From: Bacteroidales bacterium Bact_16
GTDB lineage: Bacteria > Bacteroidota > Bacteroidia > Bacteroidales > UBA932
Direction: 5' to 3'
Assembly: GCA_001602885.1 (NCBI GenBank)
Contig: LUZH01000048.1
Coordinates: forward strand, 1 to 11,150
DNA length: 11,150 bases
Shown: one piece after another, positions 1 to 6,011 of the stretch
How the letters are laid out: every line of letters begins with the position of its first letter
Position numbering within the stretch: position 1 is the first letter of the stretch
The notes under the pieces: generated by a model
What the model saw: the letters and a program-made list of their open reading frames with translations, nothing else
What the model was told of the DNA's origin: nothing
Database searches by the model: none
Position numbers and translations under genes: made by a program

Positions 1-1315
1 TGCTGACGAAGGCCGATATGCACAGGCTCTCGGCCAGGACCACCAGGGCCAGCAGGAAATAGGGGAAAACGACCTTGAGCTGGCGCAGCAGGCCGTATCC
101 AAGGATCTTCTTGGTGTATATCGTGTTGAGGTACAGGGCGATGAAGGAATAGAGCACCTGACCGTAGCACATCACTTTCAGGTTGAAGAGCATCGAGACG
201 AACAGGATGGCGAAGGCGATCGTCTTCTTGATGATCTCGAGCCGCAGGACCAGGTCGGAGCGGCCCTTGACATAGAGCAGGTTGAGGTTGATGGTCGTCA
301 TCCCGTTCACCAGCAGGCTGAAGCAGAGGATCTGCATCAGCGGGACGCATTCTATCCACTTGTCCGTCAGGATGAAAGACACCAGCGGACGGGCGCTGCC
401 GCAAAGCCACAGCAGGACCGGGAAGATCAGGAAACAGGCCAGCTGGATGTATTTCTCATAGACGCTCAGCAGGCGCTGGTTGTCGTCCTGGATCTGGCTG
501 AGGACCGGGAAGGCGACGCGGTTGAGCGCGCTCGTGATGGTGTTGTTGGCCACGCCGGGGAACTGCCCCGCCCGGGTGTAAAGTCCGCCGTTCGCCGGAC
601 CGAAGCATTTGCCGATGACGGGCGGGTAGGCATTGTCGTAGACGGTGCTGATGACGGACGCGGCCAGCAGCTTGGAGCTGTAGGAGAACAGGCGCTTGAA
701 AGACTCCTTCGAGAAGACCAGCTTTGGCATCCAGTGCACGAAGGCCAGCGTCAGCAGGGTGATGATGGTCGCCGAGGCGACCGACTGGGCGACCAGCGCC
801 CACGCGCCCCAGCCCTTGTATGCGCAGTAGATGCCCGCTCCTCCGGACAGGAGCGACGACGCGATGGAGATGATGGACTTGGTCTTGAAATCGACCCGGA
901 TCGAGAGCAGGGTCCCGTGGATCGAGGAGAGCGAGCAGATGATCAGGATCAGCGCCACGACCCGCATCAGGGGCTTCAGCAGCGGCTGTTCGTAGAAATC
1001 GGCGATGAGCGGCGCGCTGAAGAACAGGATGAAGTAGAAGACGAAGCTCAGCGTCATGTTGACGATGTACACCGTCGAGAAATCCTTGTCGCTGGGATTC
1101 TTGGTCTGGATCAGGGCGTTGGTCAGGCCGCCGTCCACGAAGATCTGCGAGAGGGCGATGAACACGCCCATCATGCCCACCAGGCCGTAGTCCGTCGGGC
1201 TCAGCAGGCGCGCCACGATGATGCCGATCAGGAAGTTGACGCCGCGCGTCAGGATCTGCTCGACAAAGCTCCAGGAGGCACCCTTGATGGTTTTCTGCTT
1301 GAGCGACTCAGACAT
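1..1315 (-). CDS. Wzx-type polysaccharide flippase (3' end cut by window edge)
   Basis: Likely inner-membrane flippase that moves undecaprenyl-linked oligosaccharide units from the cytoplasmic to the periplasmic face. I translated the minus strand from the ATG at 1313-1315 and read 438 codons without a stop to the left edge, so the C-terminus is missing. The start reads MSESLKQKTIKGASWSFVEQ, followed by ARLLSPTDYGLVGMMGVF near residues 35-52. That is the classic opening of the polysaccharide transporter (MOP superfamily, WzxC/TuaB-like) group. The rest is a series of hydrophobic segments with short loops, as expected for 12-14 helices. Family members are usually about 480 residues, so perhaps 40 are missing. 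The start overlaps the end of the upstream acyltransferase by 8 bases, indicating translational coupling. It is the last gene of the left operon visible here. Family assignment is confident; the substrate is unknown. Confidence 0.9.
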   Translation of the reverse strand, partial: MSESLKQKTIKGASWSFVEQILTRGVNFLIGIIVARLLSPTDYGLVGMMGVFIALSQIFVDGGLTNALIQTKNPSDKDFSTVYIVNMTLSFVFYFILFFSAPLIADFYEQPLLKPLMRVVALILIICSLSSIHGTLLSIRVDFKTKSIISIASSLLSGGAGIYCAYKGWGAWALVAQSVASATIITLLTLAFVHWMPKLVFSKESFKRLFSYSSKLLAASVISTVYDNAYPPVIGKCFGPANGGLYTRAGQFPGVANNTITSALNRVAFPVLSQIQDDNQRLLSVYEKYIQLACFLIFPVLLWLCGSARPLVSFILTDKWIECVPLMQILCFSLLVNGMTTINLNLLYVKGRSDLVLRLEIIKKTIAFAILFVSMLFNLKVMCYGQVLYSFIALYLNTIYTKKILGYGLLRQLKVVFPYFLLALVVLAESLCISAFVS

Positions 1316-2333
1316 GGGCGAAAAGGACGGGGTCGATCTTCCTGTAGAGGCGGGACAGGCCTTCTGCCAGCAGGAAGGTGACCGGGATGACGAAGAGAAG
1401 GAACAGCCAGGGCTGTCTCTCCAGCCCCAGCGAGACGGCGACGATCATCGGCAGCCGCTGGATGATGTATACGGTGAAGGCATTCTTGCCGGCCCACTGC
1501 AGGACCGGATTGCCGATGCGGATCCAGGAAGAGAGCACGACGACGAGGCAGCAGAACAGGCAGGTGACGCCGCCGTAGATGTCCATCCCGATCAGCTTGT
1601 GCGCGAGGGCGAACGCGACGAGCGTCACGGCCGTCGCGATGGCGGGGCCGCCTTTCCGCCGCAGGAAACGGCCCAGGGCCTCCCCGCAGCCGCTGGCGAC
1701 CATGCCGAGCGGGAATGCCGCCAGGGTGTCCACCCACCAGGATTCCTTCCGGGCGACAAACAGGAGCAACGCCCACAGCGCGGCCGTCGCCAGCACGGTG
1801 AAGGCGACGCCGCCTTTGCCGCACTTCCGCTGGAGGGCCATGGCGCCCCAGGCGATCAGATACAGGCACAGGATGTCGAAGATGAACCAGTTGGAGTTGC
1901 CGACATCTTCCCAGCCGATCCAGCAGAGCACATAATTGCGTGCCGGGTAATGGACGGGAATGAACGCCTGGGCGATGATGAACAGCGCCACCGCGATGTC
2001 GAAATGCACCAGGATCTTCAGGAAGCGCCGGGAGAGGAAAGTCTCCCCGTAGCGCTCTTTCTTCCGGAAGGATTCCCAGATCCCGAAACCGGAATAGAAC
2101 AGGAACATGGCCACGATCAGCTGTCCGAGATGATCCTGGACCGTCATGTAGACGGTATCCGTCCAGCTGTCCGAGAGCGTGAGGTAGCCCCGTGCATGCG
2201 AGAACAGGATCAGGAACGTGAAGATGCCCTTGATCATGGTCGTGCTGTCCGGCGAGAGATAATCCTCGCGGTACCCGGGGAAGCGGATTCCCCAGAGGCA
2301 GACCACAAGCAGTATCAGAAGCAGGAAGGTCAT
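1308..2333 (-). CDS. Membrane acyltransferase, acyltransferase-3 family
   Basis: Probable integral-membrane O-acyltransferase that would add an acetyl or similar group to a surface glycan. It has 341 residues and is almost entirely hydrophobic segments, beginning with an N-terminal helix (MTFLLLILLVVCLWGIRFPG). A helix near residues 34-48 carries the family-type histidine (TFLILFSHARGY), and residues 76-83 read FLFYSGFGI, equivalent to the FxSGF/Y signature of OafA/WecH-like acyltransferases. The start ATG overlaps the stop of the upstream polyol-phosphate transferase in an ATGA arrangement (4 bases), and its own 3' end overlaps the flippase start by 8 bases. It is therefore mid-operon and tightly coupled. 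Fold family is fairly secure from the hydrophobic pattern and the SH/SGF motifs. Acyl donor and acceptor cannot be told from sequence. Confidence 0.82.
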   Translation of the reverse strand: MTFLLLILLVVCLWGIRFPGYREDYLSPDSTTMIKGIFTFLILFSHARGYLTLSDSWTDTVYMTVQDHLGQLIVAMFLFYSGFGIWESFRKKERYGETFLSRRFLKILVHFDIAVALFIIAQAFIPVHYPARNYVLCWIGWEDVGNSNWFIFDILCLYLIAWGAMALQRKCGKGGVAFTVLATAALWALLLFVARKESWWVDTLAAFPLGMVASGCGEALGRFLRRKGGPAIATAVTLVAFALAHKLIGMDIYGGVTCLFCCLVVVLSSWIRIGNPVLQWAGKNAFTVYIIQRLPMIVAVSLGLERQPWLFLLFVIPVTFLLAEGLSRLYRKIDPVLFAHV

Positions 2334-3604
2334 TTGTCGAATCCCAGCCCGGCCAGGATTTCCTGATAGATGGCTTCCGCGGCGGAGCGGCGCCCCGGCG
2401 CGCGGAGGTATTTGTCCACGAAAGCGGCGCGCTCCGCCTTCATCGGGTCTTTCCCGCCCAGGACCACGTCGTCCAGGAAGGCGGCGATGTCCGCCTCCGA
2501 CCCGCCGGGATAGTGGGCGCGGATGGCGGCGCAGCCCAGTTCATTTTGTCCGGTGAGGGAGCGGTCCAGGTCGCGCGTCGTGAACAGGACCGGTTTGCCG
2601 GTGAAAGGATACTCGACCGAGAACGATCCGCTGTCGTGGATCATCGCGTCGGAGGTCTTGAACAGGTCGAGGTATTCGCCCGTGACGAGCTGCGTGTTGG
2701 CGCCTTCCGCCCAGGCCTTGTAGTAGGCGTCCGCCTTTTCCTTGCCCCAGGCCGGATGCGCATAGAGTTCCGACATCAGGCGCGGGTGCGGCTTGAAGAC
2801 GAACTGGATCCGGTCCCGGTACTGCGCGGCGAGGCGCAGCATGCATTCGCTCAGCCAGGTGAAGGAATCGCGGTGCAGCAGGCCTTCGTCCACAATCGAG
2901 AAGTGGGGTGCCCAGATGACGCGTTTCAGCCCTTCGAGCGGCTTCCAGGGGTCTTTCTGCGCCGGAGCGGCGAACAGGTCCATCTGCGGGTCGCCCGTCA
3001 CGCGGATGTTGCGGCCCCTGTTGTAGAGGATGGACGCGGCCTCGTCCCGGAGGATCGGAGACGGATAGAAGAGCCGCCAGGCGATCTCGTTGAGGCGGGT
3101 CCGGTACACCCAGGTCCCGGAAGAAGTACGGATGGAGTAGGGGACGTAGCAGACCAGGCTGTCCGGGAAGGACGTGCAGTCCAGGTCGTTGCCATACAGG
3201 TAGTTGTACGGCTGCGGATAGAACAGGATGTCCGGCTGGAACCGCGCTTTGAGGGCCGCGCCCGGCCGCTCCTCGGCGGACAGGTCTTCGACCGGCACGC
3301 CTTTGCCGGCAAAATAGGCTTTGAGCTCCTGCACGCAGGCTTCCTGCTGCTCCTTCCCGTAGGAAGGGAAGGGGTAGACCGCGATGCGGACGTCGAAACG
3401 CGCGTCCGCGGCGAGCCGCTCGCAGAGCGACTGGCAGCGCCACATCGGCAGGGAGGAGACGAGGAAGACGACCCGGGCCCGGCCGCGCGCGCAGATGGCG
3501 CGGACGGCGCGGCGCTGGCGCCTGCGCGCCTGCGGCACGATCTGCCAGCAGTACTGGAAGCGTTCGATCCGGCTGCGGAAGGAATGGCCCTGCGCGTCTC
3601 CCAT
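2330..3604 (-). CDS. CDP-glycerol glycerophosphotransferase family protein
   Basis: Likely transfers glycerol phosphate or another polyol phosphate from a CDP-activated donor to a glycan (TagB/TagF-related, GT-B-like fold), at the cytoplasmic face. Of 424 residues, the first 45 are Arg-rich and basic. Then come a Rossmann-like start (VVFLVSSLPMWR, 45-56), CYVPYS (152-157), VTGDPQMDLF (202-211), IWAPHFS (230-236), FKPHPR (270-275) and SDAMIHDSGSFSVEY plus TGKPVLF (318-341). The last two blocks match the conserved C-terminal donor-binding part of the family. The CYVPY and IWAPH forms are those I recall from Bacteroides capsule loci rather than the WHGTP form of Gram-positive TagF, so the exact polyol is uncertain. 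The start lies 7 bases after the cytidylyltransferase stop, and the 3' end overlaps the acyltransferase by 4 bases. The adjacent cytidylyltransferase would supply its donor. Confidence 0.88.
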   Translation of the reverse strand: MGDAQGHSFRSRIERFQYCWQIVPQARRRQRRAVRAICARGRARVVFLVSSLPMWRCQSLCERLAADARFDVRIAVYPFPSYGKEQQEACVQELKAYFAGKGVPVEDLSAEERPGAALKARFQPDILFYPQPYNYLYGNDLDCTSFPDSLVCYVPYSIRTSSGTWVYRTRLNEIAWRLFYPSPILRDEAASILYNRGRNIRVTGDPQMDLFAAPAQKDPWKPLEGLKRVIWAPHFSIVDEGLLHRDSFTWLSECMLRLAAQYRDRIQFVFKPHPRLMSELYAHPAWGKEKADAYYKAWAEGANTQLVTGEYLDLFKTSDAMIHDSGSFSVEYPFTGKPVLFTTRDLDRSLTGQNELGCAAIRAHYPGGSEADIAAFLDDVVLGGKDPMKAERAAFVDKYLRAPGRRSAAEAIYQEILAGLGFDK

Positions 3605-3611
3605 CGGTGGA

Positions 3612-4016
3612 TTATAAACTGCGGATGAATTCCTTGATTTCGCTGGAAGAGATGCCCTCCGTGCGCGGGAGCCGCACCATTTCCTTGCCGTGTGCCAGGC
3701 ACCAGCGCTCCAGGGCCTGGAATCCCGGGTGCTTCTGGTCTCCGCCGAACACGAAGACGTCGAAATCCACCTCGTCCATGATCTTGTCTACATCCGTGTA
3801 GACGACGACGTCGTCGACATATTTGATCGCCTTGACGACGTACATGCGCTCAGCAGTGCCGTTGACCGTCGGGCTGCCGGGTTTGTATTTCTCCACGCTG
3901 GCCGAGTCCTGGACGGCGACGACCAGCCGGTCGCCCAGCGCCTTGGCTTTGCGGAAGAGTTCGATGTGGCCGACGTGCAACAGGTCAAATACGCCGACCG
4001 TCAGGACCGTTTTCAT
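3612..4016 (-). CDS. Glycerol-3-phosphate cytidylyltransferase-like (TagD family)
   Basis: Likely makes a CDP-activated polyol, most simply CDP-glycerol from CTP and glycerol 3-phosphate, in the cytoplasm. The 134 residues are close to the usual TagD length of about 130. GVFDLLHVGH at residues 8-17 is the nucleotide-binding GxFDxxHxGH motif (H14, H17), and RTEGISSSEIK at 118-128 is the C-terminal RTxGISSxxI motif of the cytidylyltransferase superfamily. ERMYVVKAIKYVDDVV (56-71) matches the conserved middle block. The start ATG overlaps the stop of the outer-membrane-type gene in an ATGA arrangement, and the polyol-phosphate transferase follows after 7 bases. Members can instead act on ribitol-5-phosphate, ethanolamine phosphate or similar substrates. 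The neighbouring CDP-glycerol-type transferase makes a CDP-polyol product the best inference, but the exact substrate is not proven. Confidence 0.9.
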   Translation of the reverse strand: MKTVLTVGVFDLLHVGHIELFRKAKALGDRLVVAVQDSASVEKYKPGSPTVNGTAERMYVVKAIKYVDDVVVYTDVDKIMDEVDFDVFVFGGDQKHPGFQALERWCLAHGKEMVRLPRTEGISSSEIKEFIRSL

Positions 4017-4678
4017 CGCGGGATGTGATAAACGATGCCAAGAGAGAGCTTCGGCGAGAGGTCGAACGGGAAACCGGACGGATCGAGGCCGTCGTACCAG
4101 TCGGTCATGAACTCGAAGCCGGCGTCGATGAACCAGCCGAAGCCGGCCTCGCCGTCAAACTCCAGGATGCCGCCGAGGCGGAAGCCGGGGACGAGATTCG
4201 GCGATGCCGCGGTCTGGTAGGAATGCTCGACCGGCGTGAAATTGTTGGTGAGTGCGCCGCCGAGGCCGAGATAGACTTTCGGGCTGAAGGACACGAAGTG
4301 TTCCGCCATCGAATTGAAATCCCAGACTACGTCGGCGAAGAGGTGGTAGGCGTTGTAGCGATAAGGGTAGAAACCGTCATACGGCTCGAGGGCGCCGGCC
4401 GGGCGGTTGTAGCTGCCGGAGAGGCGCATGCTGAAGGCGCTGGTGATGTGGTACCCGATGGAGAGCTGGCCGGTCAGGGCGGCGCGGCCCCACGCCTGGT
4501 TGTTGGCCGCGTAGGTGGCTACGTTCTCGCTGAAGGTCGTCATAACTCCCCCTTGGAGAGCGATGTACACGCGTTTTCCGTACTCGTACGGTGAGAGAGG
4601 GGATCTGCGCGGCGTGCCGGCAAGGCACGCGGAAGAAATCAGCAGTGCGGCTGCCAGAAAGACAATTTTGCGATTCAT
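4013..4678 (-). CDS. Outer-membrane beta-barrel-like protein, exported
   Basis: Predicted exported protein of 221 residues. The chosen start (ATG at 4676-4678) gives a clean signal peptide: MNRK, then a hydrophobic core, then SSACLA followed by GTP. Reading further upstream would add 36 non-signal residues and run through the promoter, so the longer form is unlikely. A cysteine lies near the cleavage site, but the preceding residues (SSA) make a poor lipobox, so signal peptidase I is more likely. The mature part has many alternating aromatic/small strands, such as GRAALTGQLSIGYHI (64-78), AFSMRLSGSYNRP (81-93), VSFSPKVYLGLGGAL (129-143) and LSLGIVYHIPR at the end, typical of a small 8-strand barrel. 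No family name was recognised. It is the first gene of the left operon, has its own promoter, and overlaps the TagD-like gene by 4 bases. Its role in glycan assembly or anchoring is unknown. Confidence 0.78.
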   Translation of the reverse strand: MNRKIVFLAAALLISSACLAGTPRRSPLSPYEYGKRVYIALQGGVMTTFSENVATYAANNQAWGRAALTGQLSIGYHITSAFSMRLSGSYNRPAGALEPYDGFYPYRYNAYHLFADVVWDFNSMAEHFVSFSPKVYLGLGGALTNNFTPVEHSYQTAASPNLVPGFRLGGILEFDGEAGFGWFIDAGFEFMTDWYDGLDPSGFPFDLSPKLSLGIVYHIPR

Positions 4679-4706
4679 AGTTGGGGAAAAAATTAAGCTT
4701 GAGTCA

Positions 4707-4776
4707 ACGGCTTCGCCGTCGGGCCTGCTTCGAAAGAGGCGGTCCAGGTCAGTGGGAAAGGGCTCCTTACCCACTG
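4707..4776 (-). promoter_or_regulatory. Hairpin-rich 5' leader of the left operon
   Basis: The predicted leader between the promoter and the ATG at 4678 is about 100 bases and rich in dyad symmetry. At 4750-4776 CAGTGGG pairs with CCCACTG, with an inner AAGG/CCTT stem after one mismatch and a 3-base loop, giving 11 pairs in 27 bases. At 4707-4719 ACGGC pairs with GCCGT around a 3-base loop; on the minus strand this reads GCGAAGC at its core, a known very stable mini-hairpin. A weaker imperfect dyad (GCCT/AGGC) sits at 4723-4740. The first hairpin would lie at the very 5' end of the transcript. No T-run follows it on the minus strand, so it is not a typical terminator. Function (mRNA stabiliser, protein site or attenuator) is unknown. 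Confidence 0.5.
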
Positions 4777-4783
4777 AACATAA

Positions 4784-4814
4784 CAAAGATAGGAAAATTG
4801 GGATAAATAAACAA
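4784..4814 (-). promoter_or_regulatory. Bacteroidota-type promoter for the left operon
   Basis: On the minus strand TATCTTTG (4784-4791) matches the Bacteroidota -7 consensus TAnnTTTG exactly, and TTG (4812-4814) stands 20 bases upstream as the -33 element. The predicted transcription start is near 4777. It would drive the outer-membrane-type gene and the four genes behind it. It lies immediately after the stop codon of the upstream acyltransferase (4832). Confidence 0.75.
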
Positions 4815-4827
4815 GCCTTTTGGCCTT
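4800..4827 (-). terminator. Weak possible terminator after the acyltransferase
   Basis: Just past the stop at 4832, the minus strand has AAGGCC, a four-A loop, then GGCTT (4813-4827): five pairs with one bulged G. A T-rich run, TTTATTTAT, follows closely. The stem is short and the site overlaps the -33 element of the next promoter, so this is a weak call; read-through into the left operon is quite possible. Confidence 0.3.
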
Positions 4828-4831
4828 TAAA

Positions 4832-5944
4832 TCAGCCTTTGGCGCCATTGGGCTGCCTTGATCCGGCTCCGGTGAGGACGTTTCCGAGGCGCGGGAAGAA
4901 GCGCTCGAGCACCCAGTAGAGAGCCAGGCAGAGCGCGATCGTGACGACCGTCCGGACGACCACGTCGGCGCAATAGTAGAACTCGTCCCTGGCGTCGGTG
5001 AGATGCAGCATGACGAAGCGTGCGATGTCGTCCAGGATCAGGATGCCGTGCGTCGCGAAGATGAAGAAGGCGCTCCGGGTCAGGAAAGGATGGTCGTGCA
5101 GGACGCCCCTGCGCAGGCCGGAGCCGGTCAGGGCGAACGCGGCGACGCAGCCGCAGAGGATGAACAGCTTGAGCAGGTAGTAGTAGGCCGTCGGGTCGTG
5201 CCGGTAGGCCCAGGGGAGGCTGCAAAGCAGGATGAGCGACAGGGCGGCCGCCGGCCAGCGGAAGCGGCGGAAGGCCGTGAGCATGTTCCTGCCGCCGAGG
5301 CTCAGCCAGGCGCCTGCGGCGTAGTAGAACAGGTTTTCCTGCCAATGGAGGAAGCCGAACAGGAGGACGCCCAGCAGGAGGATGCCTACGCCCTTGAGGT
5401 GCTTGCAGATGACGTAGACGAGCGGCGTGGCGAGCGTGTAGAAGATCAGGTTGCGGATGAACCAGAGCGGGTAGTCCAGGGGCATGCCTTTCTCGCAGTC
5501 CCAGAAGACCCGCCAGCCGCCGGGGCCCCAGGTGGACGTGATCTCGGACAGGGTGGCTGCATCGCCGTTGCCCACGCGCATGCGGAGCCAGTGGTAGCCG
5601 TAGATCAGGACGGCCGCGAGGAGGTTCCAGAGGAAGTAGGGGATGAGCAGCGTGTGGACGCGGCGCTTGAGCTTGGCGGTCCAGACGCCCCAGTCCCAGC
5701 GCGCCAGCCCCTTGAAGAAGAGATAGCCGGAGATGAGGAAGAAACAGGGGACGGCGATCCTGCAGAGCCCCTCGCCGAGCAGGATGCACATCGTCGAATA
5801 GACGGGCAGGTCGCCTTTGGCGCCGGCGTTGGAGGCGTGGAGCAGGACCACGGCGAACGCCATCAGGAAGCGGAGATAGCTGATGGTCCTCGACTGCAGG
5901 GCGTCGGGGTCCTGGCGGATTGCTGCGGAAGTGTTGTCCATCAT
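4832..5944 (-). CDS. Membrane acyltransferase, acyltransferase-3 (OafA/WecH-like)
   Basis: Probable inner-membrane acyltransferase that O-acylates a sugar of the surface glycan. From the ATG at 5942-5944 it has 370 residues. Family marks in order are YLRFLMAFAVVLLHAS (23-38, with the conserved His), RIAVPCFFLISGYLFF (62-77, the FFxISGYLF signature) and KLKRRVHTLLIPYFLW (91-106, the basic RxxxxLxPY/F motif), followed by about eight more hydrophobic helices. An ATG at 5968 would lengthen it by 8 residues but lies inside the predicted -7 box, so 5944 (or 5941, the next codon) is preferred. It is a separate unit from the left operon, whose promoter starts just beyond its stop, and it is divergent from the nucleotidyltransferase gene. 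It is the second acyltransferase of the window and shares only family motifs with the one at 1308-2333. The substrate is unknown. Confidence 0.88.
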   Translation of the reverse strand: MMDNTSAAIRQDPDALQSRTISYLRFLMAFAVVLLHASNAGAKGDLPVYSTMCILLGEGLCRIAVPCFFLISGYLFFKGLARWDWGVWTAKLKRRVHTLLIPYFLWNLLAAVLIYGYHWLRMRVGNGDAATLSEITSTWGPGGWRVFWDCEKGMPLDYPLWFIRNLIFYTLATPLVYVICKHLKGVGILLLGVLLFGFLHWQENLFYYAAGAWLSLGGRNMLTAFRRFRWPAAALSLILLCSLPWAYRHDPTAYYYLLKLFILCGCVAAFALTGSGLRRGVLHDHPFLTRSAFFIFATHGILILDDIARFVMLHLTDARDEFYYCADVVVRTVVTIALCLALYWVLERFFPRLGNVLTGAGSRQPNGAKG

Positions 5945-5965
5945 CGCCTGGTTTCTAATCGATTC

Positions 5966-5973
5966 CAAATTTA
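5966..5973 (-). promoter_or_regulatory. -7 box for the acyltransferase gene
   Basis: On the minus strand this reads TAAATTTG, an exact TAnnTTTG match. It stands 21 bases ahead of the ATG at 5944, giving a leader of roughly 15 bases. No convincing TTTG -33 element is seen at the expected distance, so the promoter is partial by consensus. An 8-base palindrome, AATCGATT (5957-5964), sits where transcription would begin. Confidence 0.5.
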
Positions 5974-6002
5974 CGATTTTTCGTCGGAATTCTCTATCTT
6001 TA
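5970..6002 (+). promoter_or_regulatory. Possible promoter for the nucleotidyltransferase gene
   Basis: TATCTTTA (5995-6002) differs from TAnnTTTG only in the last base, and TTTA (5970-5973) lies 21 bases upstream as a poor -33. The ATG at 6012 follows only 9 bases after the box, so the mRNA would be leaderless or nearly so. The -33 part overlaps the -7 box of the divergent acyltransferase promoter, so the two may compete for polymerase. Confidence 0.4.
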
Positions 6003-6011
6003 TCCTTCGAT

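Noticed and set aside
1..1315. MurJ-type lipid II flippase
   Set aside because: The N-terminal sequence (KGASWSF, then LSPTDYGLVGM) fits the polysaccharide Wzx/TuaB-like branch, and the neighbours are glycan-decorating genes.
4679..4786. Upstream extension of the outer-membrane-type gene
   Set aside because: The added 36 residues hide the signal peptide and would require translation to start inside the promoter's -7 box.
5883..6011. Upstream extension of the nucleotidyltransferase gene
   Set aside because: It would overlap the divergent acyltransferase coding start and both promoters, and the extra 43 residues show no family features.
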